The notes below the pieces were generated by a model, which was given only the letters and a program-made list of their open reading frames with translations, made no database searches and had not been told where the DNA came from. DNA of 15,290 bases from Pleurotus ostreatus/Saccharomyces cerevisiae fusant. Lineage: Eukaryota > Opisthokonta. Numbering within the stretch: position 1 is the first letter of the stretch; the number at the start of each line of letters is the position of its first letter. The stretch is taken from NCBI GenBank assembly GCA_024196135.1, contig JAMQCK010000823.1, positions 1 through 15,290 on the forward strand, given 5' to 3'. The position numbers and the translations under genes were made by a program. Positions 1-8,592 of this stretch are shown one piece after another.

Positions 1-544
1 CAGATATGTCGACTACCCGGATCCGATCCAGCTCGACTCCGAGAGCTCACAAAGCTACGGCTGCAACTGCTGAGCTGGACCAGTGCTGTTGGCGGAGGGC
101 CGAAGTATGCCGATATGTTGATATATTCCCTGTGACGCCTCTTTACACAGTCGGGCTACGACGCACTCGATGGCACTGTCCGGGACGTGCGCTACCGCAG
201 TAGGGCACACTCTTGCCTGCAGACTGTGCCTCCAACGGTCCTCGGATGTCGTACCGCTCGGACATGCACCGTTCATCATTCCTGATTCTGACCCATGCTC
301 ATAATATTCCTGTGTAGCATCATTTCTACCGCCTTTCCTCTGTCGTACATATATATTCATCTTCCCATGTCCAGCGGCGCCCGTGCGCGTTTGTGTGGTG
401 ACTGAAGTGTTCAATCGTCTGGGCGTCTGAGGCAGTCGAGGTGAGTGTCCTGCATTGACACTCTGGCTGACTGCGCTTCGTCCGACATTATGCATCACAA
501 AACATCCAGATCGTCGTCTGGATCGTCCCTCCTGCACGAAAATG
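1..544. other. Gene-free left edge, downstream of the first F-box gene
   Basis: The right part of this stretch should hold the 3' untranslated region of the minus-strand F-box gene that ends at 545. A minus-strand open frame of 170 codons runs from 567 to 55. It overlaps the end of the F-box gene in another frame, has no recognisable motif and a low-complexity composition, so I read it as chance. I see no promoter, RNA gene or repeat here. Confidence 0.5.
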
Positions 545-2350
545 TCAATCAGAGTTGCGCTTCTCATCGAAAGCGAGAAGGACGTACCGAGAAGACGGAA
601 CGACCGGTGGCTCCCAATCCCAGGCCGGCAGCGCCTCGTACATTGCGGTGCACTTGTCCAACCCGTAGATCTCGACGCGGTTCGTGTCGGCTAGCTCGCG
701 AAAATCTGCCACGTCCGCTGGCTTCAGTGGCGTCTCCACCCAGAGCTCCTTTGTGCGTTTCGACTGAATCAGACCGGAGCGATGCAAGAAGATGTGGACG
801 CATCGGATATTGCATCGCTCTTTGCAGAGGAGATGGAATTCGGCAAGGCGGGGCAAGGGCATGAAGGAGTCAACGGCAACGATGTCATTCAGTACATCAG
901 CCAGGCTCTCAAGAACATCATTCATCGTCTCGGCCTCCGAGTGAGGTTCCCAGCTCTCGTGAGTCTTGGTGCAGTAGTCAAAGGTAAGGGCCTCCAGATC
1001 CTGCAATGCACCTAGCAGGGTACGGATCTCCGATGTGGATACCCAGAACACGGACACGGAGAGGGATAGGGAGGTGAGACGACATTGGGACTGCTCCAGG
1101 AAGGGCAAGAGCGACGGCAACGGGATGGCCCACAGCTCGAGTTTCGCCAGGTGTGGTGCCGCTGACCATTCGAGCAAGCGCTGCACACTGGATGTCCCGA
1201 ACCCGTAGACCACCAAAGACAGCTCCGTCAAGGAAGAGTTGACGACCCGATGGGAGGGCACGTAGTCGTCCGCCTGACTGCCAGTGCCTTCATCGTCATC
1301 TTCGCCCTCCTCGTTCCACCAGTAGAGCGACCGCAGCGACTGGCACTCGGAAAGGATCTCCAGGCATGGCTGCAGGGGGAACTGGAAGAGCTTGACGAAC
1401 TGCAGTTGCAGCCACGGCAGCACGAACGGTATCCTCTCCCTTGCGAGATCAGGACGGTCCCTCCGGTCTAGAGTGATACTCTTGAGGCAAGGCGCGTTGG
1501 CGAAGAAGGACGGCCGGCCATACACATTGGGTGCAAGCTCGACCTCCCGACCCCACTCGCCGTGCCAGTGCGGTGAGCCGAGTGTGATCTTGGCGTGTGC
1601 AAGCCGAGGCAGGTGCGCAATAGCCATGTCCTGCAGCGCGCTCCACTGGATACTTATGAAAGCCGCTCGTCTCCATCGGTCAAAATACACAGTTTGTTGG
1701 TCGAGGCTGGGGCAAGAGCGGCCACGATCGTCGGTGAGGCGAATGTGTATTTCCGGATACGGTAAATGGGCGAGATCCCGTCTCAGAATCTCCCGAAGTT
1801 CGTCTGCGTATCTGATCATCAGTGCTTGGATGTGCACGTCGAGGTATGGCCGCAGGAGATAGTGCTGAGAGACCAGGCGACGCCACCAGTGGCATACGTG
1901 AGGAGGGCTGTATTGTGAAGATGGAAGGAAGGCCGGCGCCTCCGCAGCGTCCACTCGTTTGATCATGATTTCTTTAGATTGAAGCACTTCGGTGTTGTTC
2001 CAGAGTAGGACGAGAATGTCTGCCATCACCTCGTCCGGTAGACGGCGAATAGGACAGTGTAAGAGAGAGGCACATTGGTCGATCTGTCCCCAGAGCAAAG
2101 TCTGCTTTGAGCGCATCTTGTCGAGCTCTCTTTCGCGCGCGTCCACTTCTTTGGCATGCGCGATCGCTGCTGTTAGCAAATCCTGGTGCTTGGCTTGTAG
2201 TACAAGACGTTCCGCATCAGAGAGCTCTCCTCCAGATCTGGAAATATAGCGCCATTTCGTGTCGTCGAAGGTGGGACAAACAAGATCGCTTTTCGTCGTA
2301 GGATGTCCAAAATTACTGCAAAGATCGCTATGCCCGCAAGGTTCGTTCAT
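545..2350 (-). CDS. F-box/leucine-rich protein, tandem paralogue 1
   Basis: Seen: one uninterrupted frame of 601 residues from ATG at 2350. After a Cys-rich start comes a CPTFDDTKW motif (residues 25-33). A charged, probably helical stretch follows (about 45-90), then an F-box-like core, CPIRRLPDEVMADIL (99-113), with the Trp-rich HVCHWWRRLV (151-160). The rest holds irregular Leu-rich segments such as LTELSLVVYG and CRLTSLSLSVS, broken by an acidic loop (about 347-362, EEGEDDDEG). Known: F-box proteins bind Skp1 through the F-box and recruit substrates to SCF ubiquitin ligases, and a long N-terminal helix before PIRRLP is common in Agaricomycete members. Inferred: a substrate adaptor of unknown target, acting in cytosol or nucleus. 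The neighbour at 2725-4464 is a paralogue in the same orientation, aligning along nearly the whole length. This copy runs about ten residues past the shared SRYVL end. No intron is needed. Confidence 0.87.
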   Translation of the reverse strand: MNEPCGHSDLCSNFGHPTTKSDLVCPTFDDTKWRYISRSGGELSDAERLVLQAKHQDLLTAAIAHAKEVDARERELDKMRSKQTLLWGQIDQCASLLHCPIRRLPDEVMADILVLLWNNTEVLQSKEIMIKRVDAAEAPAFLPSSQYSPPHVCHWWRRLVSQHYLLRPYLDVHIQALMIRYADELREILRRDLAHLPYPEIHIRLTDDRGRSCPSLDQQTVYFDRWRRAAFISIQWSALQDMAIAHLPRLAHAKITLGSPHWHGEWGREVELAPNVYGRPSFFANAPCLKSITLDRRDRPDLARERIPFVLPWLQLQFVKLFQFPLQPCLEILSECQSLRSLYWWNEEGEDDDEGTGSQADDYVPSHRVVNSSLTELSLVVYGFGTSSVQRLLEWSAAPHLAKLELWAIPLPSLLPFLEQSQCRLTSLSLSVSVFWVSTSEIRTLLGALQDLEALTFDYCTKTHESWEPHSEAETMNDVLESLADVLNDIVAVDSFMPLPRLAEFHLLCKERCNIRCVHIFLHRSGLIQSKRTKELWVETPLKPADVADFRELADTNRVEIYGLDKCTAMYEALPAWDWEPPVVPSSRYVLLAFDEKRNSD

Positions 2351-2724
2351 CGTGATGTATGGGAGGTTCGTAGATCAATGGACCGCTGATCGATGCGCAG
2401 AGGTGAGCGTTGCAGACAAGAGGCATCACGCCATGTCACGCAGGGAACAATGAGATCAACAGATTCGATGGGATGCGAGCGAACAAATGAAGACGGGTTA
2501 GGAGAAGTAAACCTGCAAGACGCCAACGTAGGAGCGGCGGAACCGATACAATGACTCTATCGCCGATTCTCTACTTCACATCCTACGCCGCACTCCCTCC
2601 TGACTCTGTGAGGGCAGTCATCGCAGCACGAAGCGCGTTCCCAGGCATGAATTACGATTCTTCATCCGGCGGGTCCTTCCTGTGCGCGAGTATTTGTCAA
2701 TTCCAGTGCTCCCCACGCGAAAAT
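2351..2724. other. Spacer between the two F-box genes
   Basis: This 374-bp gap should contain the 3' untranslated region of the F-box gene at 2725-4464 and the promoter of the F-box gene starting at 2350, both on the minus strand. I see no clear TATA element, conserved block or open frame of note. Confidence 0.5.
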
Positions 2725-4464
2725 TCATAGAACGTACCGAGACTTGGGCCCGTCGAAGGCCGGAAGTGCTGCATACATCGCGGCGCACTTCTTCAACCCG
2801 TAGACTTCGACGCGTCCCTGTTCGGCCACCTCCAGGATTTTTTTGATGTGCACCGGCTTCACCGGCGTCTTCAACCAAAGCTCCTTCGTGGCCTCCGCTT
2901 GTACGAAACGACAACGGTGAAGGAAGCCTATCCAATTGAAGTCGCATCGCTCGTCGCAGAGGATGTGCAGCCTGGCCAGTCGGGGCAGATAGGTGGGCCG
3001 GCAGAATGTCCCTATTGTTATCTCGAGGAGAACACGCTCGAGGCTGCCGAAGATATCCTTCATTGTCTCCGCCCCATGGTGACTTCCCCGATCGTCATCG
3101 CCATCCCCCTCTAAGTAGTCGAAAGTAAGGTCCTCCAGGTCCGGCAATGCGCAGAGGAGGGTACGGACTTCTGATGCGGATACCCATGTCGCAGACATAT
3201 AAAGGGAAAGTGATGTGAGGCGGCATCCAGACCGCTGGAGAAAGGGAAGGAGGCTCGGCACTGGTATGCGCCACAGCTCGAGACTGGTCAAGTGAGGCGC
3301 CGTTATCCGCTGTAATAGTTGCTGCACACCGGACGTCCCATACCCATGCACCACCAAGGCTAATGCTGTCACAGTAGTGATGATTTGAATGCCATCCTCC
3401 CGATTGGCTTCGTCCTCTTCCTCTTCATCCTCGTCCTGTTCATTCCACCAGTAAAGCGAACGCAGGGCTGCGCACTTGTGGAGGAGCTCTAGACAGGGAT
3501 CGAGAGGGCAGTCATGGACCACGACAGATAGCAGACGAAGCCAGGGAAGGGTGAAGGGCAAAGTTTCCCCCGTAAAGTCGGCATTGTCATCTATCATCAT
3601 CAGAGAAAAGCTGCGAAGTTGTGGGGCATTCTCGAATAAGGACGGCCGACTATTGCTATGCCCGAGTTGAAAGTTCTGGTCTCCGCCTACGTCCGAAGGA
3701 GCCAAGTCGATGCTCGCATGCACAAGTTGGGGCAGATGCGCAGAAGCGAGGTTATACACGATCTTCCGCGGAAGACGGGATAAGGATGCACACCTCCAGC
3801 GCGCTGTTTGCAACGTTTCTTCGTCAAGATCAGGGCAAGGAAGGCCTTGGTGGCTGACAATACGGATATTGAAATCTGGATGTGGCAGGCGGACGAGGTT
3901 GTGCCTCAACCTTTCCTGCAAGTCACTCGCATAACCACGGTTAGGCACCGGGCCGTTATATAAGGCCTGTATATCCACGTAGAAGTATGGCCGCAGTGCG
4001 GGAAGCCTGAGAACAAGGTGGCGCCACCAGGCGCATACGTGAGGTGGAGGGTAACGAGTGGAAGAGAGCAGGGCAGGCAGCTCTGCAGTTCCCCGCACGT
4101 TGATGGCGACCCTCTCGTCATGCAGCATACTCGTGCAGCTCCACAGTAATTCCAGTATCTCTTCCATCACTTCGTCCGGGAGGCGACGAATGGGAGAGTA
4201 CAGGAAGCAACGGCGTCGGTCGATCTGCGCTTGTACGGTGTCCAGTCTCAAGCGTAGCTCGTCTAGCGCCCTTCGATGAGCATCTGCTGCGGCTTGCAGG
4301 GCCTCAAGCTCGGCGCTCAGCGAAGCGCGTTCCACGTCCGTAGGCTGCGCTCCAGATCTAAGGTTCGGCTGCCACTTCGTGTCGTCGAAGACAGGACACG
4401 GGGCAGGAGGCTGGCGACCACAGTTGCAGCTGGACAAACTACAACCACCAGTCTGGAGCGCCAT
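2725..4464 (-). CDS. F-box/leucine-rich protein, tandem paralogue 2
   Basis: Seen: an intronless frame of 579 residues from ATG at 4464. The frame stays open upstream to a TTG near 4539, but the ATG at 4464 matches the start of the paralogue at 545-2350, giving the same short Cys-rich leader before CPVFDDTKW (23-31). A helical region rich in Ala, Leu and Arg follows (45-85). The F-box core is SPIRRLPDEVMEEIL (90-104), with HVCAWWRHLV at 142-151. The C-terminal two thirds are leucine-rich, with an acidic loop after SLYWWNEQ. The shared segment LELW-IP-PSLLPFL shows common descent with its neighbour. Known: such proteins dock substrates to SCF ubiquitin ligases. Inferred: a diverged local duplicate with an unknown substrate. 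It ends at SRYVL, earlier than the paralogue. Its start lies 233 bp from the divergent lactonase gene, so the two may share a control region. Confidence 0.88.
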   Translation of the reverse strand: MALQTGGCSLSSCNCGRQPPAPCPVFDDTKWQPNLRSGAQPTDVERASLSAELEALQAAADAHRRALDELRLRLDTVQAQIDRRRCFLYSPIRRLPDEVMEEILELLWSCTSMLHDERVAINVRGTAELPALLSSTRYPPPHVCAWWRHLVLRLPALRPYFYVDIQALYNGPVPNRGYASDLQERLRHNLVRLPHPDFNIRIVSHQGLPCPDLDEETLQTARWRCASLSRLPRKIVYNLASAHLPQLVHASIDLAPSDVGGDQNFQLGHSNSRPSLFENAPQLRSFSLMMIDDNADFTGETLPFTLPWLRLLSVVVHDCPLDPCLELLHKCAALRSLYWWNEQDEDEEEEDEANREDGIQIITTVTALALVVHGYGTSGVQQLLQRITAPHLTSLELWRIPVPSLLPFLQRSGCRLTSLSLYMSATWVSASEVRTLLCALPDLEDLTFDYLEGDGDDDRGSHHGAETMKDIFGSLERVLLEITIGTFCRPTYLPRLARLHILCDERCDFNWIGFLHRCRFVQAEATKELWLKTPVKPVHIKKILEVAEQGRVEVYGLKKCAAMYAALPAFDGPKSRYVL

Positions 4465-4559
4465 CTTTGTCGACTCGTGAATTTGCGCGTTCACGGCCGG
4501 ACTGGAATTGTAGAGATGAGCGGCAGAGGCAGGATGCAACGGCGCCCTTGCGCTGATTG

Positions 4560-4567
4560 TGACGTCA
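4560..4567. promoter_or_regulatory. Perfect CRE/ATF palindrome TGACGTCA in a divergent promoter
   Basis: The eight-base palindrome TGACGTCA lies in the 233-bp gap between the divergent F-box gene (start 4464) and the 6-phosphogluconolactonase gene (start 4698). This is the consensus site of bZIP factors of the CREB/ATF class. Its central position could serve either gene. Binding is inferred from the motif alone. Confidence 0.5.
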
Positions 4568-4697
4568 CGCTCGCGACATCGATATGTGCTGGGAATAAAG
4601 CGCCGGTGGCGGGTGCTCTGGACGCTACTACACGCGCACTAGCAATCTCCGTATCTTGGCTCCAACCACCATTACCTCCACACCAGACCAGCCTACC

Positions 4698-5529
4698 ATG
4701 GCCGCCGTTCACCACCCACCCAACCCTCCCATCCTCAACACGTTTCCGTCGGATGATGCCCTCGTCAAGTCGCTCGCCGACTTCGTCATCAAGGCTCAGA
4801 AGGAGGCCATCGAGAAGAAGGGCCGCTTCACCATCGCGCTCTCCGGAGGCTCGCAGCCCAAGCATCTGGGCGGCCTCATCGACCACCCCGGCGCCAAGTG
4901 GGACAAGTGGTGCGTCCGATCGAACGACTGGGCGCCACCATGCTGACCTCATACCCAGGCAGGTGTACTACGTCGACGAGCGCGTCGTTCCGCTGAATGA
5001 CCCGGAATGCAATCACCTCGCCTGCATGGAAGCGCTCTTCAACAAGGTGCCCATCCCGAAGGAGCACATCCACCATCTCGACGAGTCCCTTCTCGGGGAC
5101 CTCGAAGAGCTCTGCGACGCGTACGAGAAGGAGCTCATCCGCGAGTTCGCACAAAAGGACGCCGCGCGCTTCCCCGTATTCGATCTCATTCTCCTCGGCA
5201 TGGGACCCGATGGGCACACCGCGTCGCTCTTCCCCGGTCACGAGCTCCTGCTCGAGGACGATCGCTGGGTCGCGTATTTGGAGGACAGCCCCAAGCCACC
5301 GCCAAAGCGCGTCACCTTCACCTACCCAGTCATCAACCACGCCGCGCGCGTCGCATTCATCGCTACCGGCGAGGGGAAGGCGGAGGTGTTGCAGCAGGTG
5401 CTCGATCAGCCCGAAAAGGGCCTGCCCGCATCGCGCGTACAGCCCGTCTTCCCCGGCCAGCTGTACTGGTTCGTCGACGAGCCCGCAGCACGGCTGGTCC
5501 AGTACCCGCGATCGGAGTTTAAGCTCTAG
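4698..5529 (+). CDS. 6-phosphogluconolactonase
   Basis: Role: hydrolyses 6-phosphoglucono-lactone to 6-phosphogluconate, the second step of the oxidative pentose phosphate pathway, in the cytosol. Seen: exons 4698-4909 and 4959-5529 encode 260 residues, the usual length for fungal members. The 49-bp intron (4910-4958) begins GTGCGT, has a CTGAC branch site (4943-4947) and ends in CAG. Splicing joins K-W to QVYYVDERVVPLNDP (72-86), the ADER-type block of the family. Other hallmarks are ALSGGSQP (47-54) and the signature LILLGMGPDGHTASLFPG (147-164), whose His157 sits at the usual catalytic position. The start is the ATG at 4698, in a good context (ACCATGG). The frame stays open upstream only to a TTG. 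There is no signal peptide or membrane segment, as expected for a soluble enzyme. No key motif is missing. The symbol varies between fungi, so none is given. Confidence 0.96.
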
Positions 5530-5893
5530 CAGATGGAAGGGATCTCGCGCAGATGAGAGGGGGATGAGAAGAGAAGAGCAGAGTCTAGACTCGAATTTCG
5601 TATGTGATACCCTGTCGATGCCCTGCTGACAGGAATTTGTACAAGTATACCTCGACGTAATGTACAGTGCTATATGCAACTTCCTGGATCTTGATCAGTC
5701 CCATCGCCGGCATGACTCGTCGCTGTACGCGCCACAGCATCAGTAGAAGTCTATGCACCGACGCACGCGACGAGTCTCACTCCGACGCCCGAGGTAGCTA
5801 TAACTTCGCCGTGGAGGCTATTTATCAACCTTCGCGAACTAGAAAATGTATACCCTCCTGCCCCCATCTCTCTCCTAAGCCCACTACAGCAAC
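5530..5893. other. Lactonase 3' region and promoter of the next gene
   Basis: The left half should be the 3' untranslated region of the lactonase gene. The right half holds the promoter block and TATA-like element described separately. A ten-codon open frame (ATG at 5846, stop at 5876-5878) lies just before the main ATG at 5894. It would be an upstream ORF only if transcription starts before 5846, which its closeness to the TATA-like element makes uncertain. Confidence 0.45.
5773..5825 (+). promoter_or_regulatory. Promoter of family member A: conserved 22-base block plus TATA-like element
   Basis: A block at 5773-5794 (AGTCTCACTCCGACGCCCGA and two more bases) matches a block before the paralogue at 8593 in 19 of 22 positions by eye. 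It is followed 24 bases later by TATTTAT (5819-5825). The paralogue has TATATATA at a similar distance, and the bases after it (GCGAACTAG here, GCGGACTAG there) also align. This suggests a shared ancestral promoter. Confidence 0.5.
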
Positions 5894-7358
5894 ATGGCCG
5901 CACAAAACAACGCCGACAACGGCGTCCAGCTCGCGCGCGACTCGCAATTCCTCATAGACAGTTTCTTACCCCCTACCGTTTCTCACCCATCCAAACTCTA
6001 TAGACTTCCCCTCCCCCTATGCCTCCCACAAATCGCCACGGGCTCCCCTTTCGCCAGAGGGTACAACCCGATACTCCACCAGGCGGTCGATCTGCCGATG
6101 GAGGAGTTCATCGCGTTTCTCGACGGTCTAAATTTAGCGATAGTGGCCAGCCCTTCGTTGAGGTGAGGATGGGCGCTCGAAGCGCACAGCTATCGCTGAC
6201 GGACGGTGTTGTGTAGGGTGGTATCGCTGGCGGGCAAGGTGCTGGGGCTGATGTGAGCGCGTTTTTGCTTTGCATTGGAACGTACGGTGAATGCTAACAC
6301 CTATCGCAGCCCCCACCACTGGGCCATGATCGCGTCGACGGCGATAGACGTAGGCGCGCAGGCGGGAATGCGCATACTCTCCAAGACGCTCACCGACCGC
6401 TACCTGCGCGCCGCCAACCAGCGCGTCTTTCGCCCCCGCGGGCTCGCCGCGCGCATCTGCACGACCGACGCCATGATGCTCCTCCTCGGCATGGACCCGA
6501 ACGCGTCGACGAGCTCGCTGAACACGCTGGTCAGCCCGCAGCCGATCTCGCGGACGGCGACGTCGAGGGGCGTGACGCAGGTTAAGGTCGACTACACGAT
6601 GGCGGGCATTCAGCGGCGGTTGGCTATGCTCGGCAACGCCGCGCTGCCCGTTTCTTTCGACGTCCCGCCGCCCGCCAAAGCGAAGGGCGTGATGGACACA
6701 ATGCAGGCGTGGGGCGTCAAATTTGACGAGATGGCGGCGGCGCGGCAGGAGCGCAAGCGCATGCGCCAGCAGGAGAAGCGCGCTAGGAAGCTGGACAAGC
6801 GGGCGGGGAAGCAGGAGCGGCGCGAGGAGAAAGACGCTAACAAGTACGAGCGGAAAGCGGAGAAGCAGATGGAGAAGCAGGAAAAGCGGGCGGAAAAGCA
6901 CGACAGGAAAGCGGAGAAGCATCCCGAGAAGGCGGACAAACGCGCCGAGAAGGACCAGAGGAAGGCGGACAAGCGAGAGCGGAAGGACGAGAAACATGCC
7001 TTGAAGGACGAGCGGCGCGCTGAGAAACGCGAGGACAAAGAGGAGAGGCGCACGGAGAAGCGGGCGGAGAAGGAGGAGAAGCGGGAGCGGCGCGCCAGGA
7101 ATGCTATCCTGTGGCTGGTGATTGTGGACGCGGCGAGAGGTAAGCAGTCTTTGTTTGAGGACGGTGATCGCCGCTGACTGTTTCTCAGATAGGGAGATCA
7201 TGGGAATCTCAGAGGCGGATAACGAGCGAGACGTAGAGGTCGTCACGGAGCAGGCCTGGCGACAGGAAGTTGACCAGGAGCTCTTGGAGGATGAGGAACT
7301 CGAGTATGCTGACGAGAAGGCGGTTCCGGGGGCGTATGGCGCACACAAATTTCATTGA
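5894..7358 (+). CDS. Conserved fungal protein of unknown function, member A, with a charged 18-residue repeat
   Basis: Function unknown. Exons 5894-6162, 6217-6252, 6310-7139 and 7189-7358 encode 434 residues. Introns of 54, 57 and 49 bp carry CTGAC or CTAAC branch sites, and the model is confirmed by alignment to the two paralogues in this window. Seen: GVQLARDSQFLIDSFLPP (10-27), FARGY (53-57), LPMEEFIAFLDGLNLAIV (67-84), then a Gly/Ala-rich hydrophobic stretch (about 94-122), SKTLTDRYLRAAN (126-138) and FRPRGLAARICTT (142-154). A middle block follows: IQRRL, ALPVSFDVPPPAK and WGVKFDE (about 200-244). Residues 247-354 are six 18-residue units rich in Lys, Arg and Glu. Next come LWLVIVDAARD and an acidic tail. 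Both paralogues have a KWETD motif before LWLVIVDAA; here the repeat has replaced it. Inferred: the hydrophobic stretch may touch membrane, but no classical signal peptide is present. Confidence 0.88.
6743..7066 (+). repeat. Six in-frame 54-bp units encoding a charged 18-residue repeat
   Basis: Units start at 6743, 6797, 6851, 6905, 6959 and 7013, each exactly 18 codons. The clearest pair reads RKAEKQMEKQEKRAEKHD (6851) and RKAEKHPEKADKRAEKDQ (6905); the outer units are more degenerate. Lys, Arg and Glu dominate, with almost no large hydrophobic residue. An 18-residue period equals five alpha-helical turns, so the product is likely one long, solvent-exposed charged helix. The two paralogues in the window lack this array. 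Confidence 0.85.
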
Positions 7359-8592
7359 TCGCACGTAGATAGAAGGCATGGCAACACAGACGTGCCGCCC
7401 TTCAAAATAGACATTCCAGTGACGAGCGCGGGCAGTGGAAAACACAGGAACAAGCGTAGGGAGCAGCGATACATGAGCGCCTGAGCAGTAGGAGTGAAGT
7501 GAGAACGATGTAGATAGCAGAGGCGCAGAATTTATTCAAGGTGAGATCCGAGGCGAAGCTGCAGGATCCAAATGTCAGCACAAGGCAGCTATGACTGCAT
7601 TACGCCTACCTTGAGGACTAGAAGAGACGCTGAATCCGTCGAGATCCGTCGTCGGCCAGAAAGTCGATGGAGATTCTACAAGCTGATCAGTTAACGTTCC
7701 TGCGGGGATTGAACCAGATACTGACCTTGAAGAGCGAGAACGAACTCGTAAAAGGGTTCAGGATGGTTAACATGTTGCGTGTCGACGCACATTCGGCTCA
7801 AGTCCGAACGCCGCCTCCACTTTCCGCGCCCCGGCCCTACTTGTGGGCCAGAGCGCATCGGGTGCGAAGGATAGGGCCAGGCGGGTGACGTGCCTCCTTG
7901 GACTGAGGTTGCCCCCAACCCCCAAGTCGACCAGCCATAACCACAAACCCTATCCCACACGTACCCGACCCCGCTTGGGAACGCCCCGAAGGACGGCTTA
8001 GGCGGGGGAGCTAGCCTTCCATCCACGGTTTGAAAGGGAGAAAGACGCTGGGTTATGTACTGCTCGCGGACCCAAAAGGTGGTGGCGGTGCGAAGCAGGC
8101 GCTTGTTGATGTGACGCGTGGTTTGTTGATGCAGCGGGATATTGTCACGTGGATGACACCAACCGGCGACTGCCGCCGCAGGTGGCGTCGACGGCGCTTC
8201 CTGCTCACAACTACCATTGTTACTCTGGTGCTCAAATAGACAGCAGTATCTTACATCCATGTGGGCGTCCGAATACGCATCTGTGCGTTTGTGAGCTCTG
8301 CCTGTCTTCGCGTTTATCTCATCCTTGGGTTGTCGCTGCGGCGCAAGTTCTATATTCGTGCGTCCCCTTGTTTCGATCAGCGTCCTGACGATCCCTCGCA
8401 TCTCTGCTCCTTTCGTCGCGTCTAGGGGGGCATAGCATCAGCTAGGGATCAAACGCTTCCTATCCACCTCCCACTGACTTCCGCTACAAGTCTCATTCTG
8501 AGGCCCGAGGGAGGCATTCGTCTTCTATTGCTATATATACGACCTCCAGCGGACTAGCTATCAGCAACAGCCTTCCCTCTCCTCTTGACACG
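7359..8592. other. 1.2-kb stretch without a recognisable gene
   Basis: The left end should hold the 3' untranslated region of member A, and the right end the promoter of member B. Between them, a minus-strand frame of 236 codons starts at an ATG at 8401 and runs to 7691. It is Arg/Pro/Gly-rich with no motif I recognise. A 73-codon plus-strand frame starts at an ATG at 7667. Neither has a homologue in the window. A 20-base-period direct repeat of about nine bases (TTGTTGATG, near 8103 and 8123) is too small to classify. No tRNA or rRNA is evident. Confidence 0.4.
8489..8539 (+). promoter_or_regulatory. Promoter of family member B: conserved block plus TATA box
   Basis: The 22-base block at 8489-8510 (AGTCTCATTCTGAGGCCCGA and two more) matches the block before member A. 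Twenty-one bases later comes TATATATA (8532-8539), 53 bases before the ATG at 8593. The order and spacing equal those of member A, which supports a functional core promoter inherited by duplication. Confidence 0.58.

Noticed and set aside
55..567. A 170-residue minus-strand frame at the left edge
   Set aside because: It overlaps the end of the first F-box gene in another frame, has a low-complexity composition and shows no domain.
4465..4539. A 25-residue N-terminal extension of the second F-box protein
   Set aside because: It begins at a TTG, not an ATG, and the ATG at 4464 aligns with the start of the paralogue.
4276..5529. A 417-residue plus-strand frame covering the lactonase
   Set aside because: It reads through the intron and through sequence antisense to the F-box gene. 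The family start and the SGGSQP block lie in exon 1 in another frame, so the spliced two-exon model is right.
4876..5679. A 267-residue minus-strand frame
   Set aside because: It is antisense to the conserved lactonase exon and explained by GC-biased codons. No motif was seen.
6134..7348. A 404-residue minus-strand frame rich in Leu, Pro and Arg
   Set aside because: It is the complement of the Lys/Glu repeat of member A, which has few stop codons on the opposite strand. The plus-strand model is fixed by two paralogues.
7705..7715. GGGATTGAACC, the complement of a tRNA T-loop (B-box) sequence
   Set aside because: The flanking bases do not form a T-stem or acceptor stem, and no A-box lies at the right distance on the minus strand.
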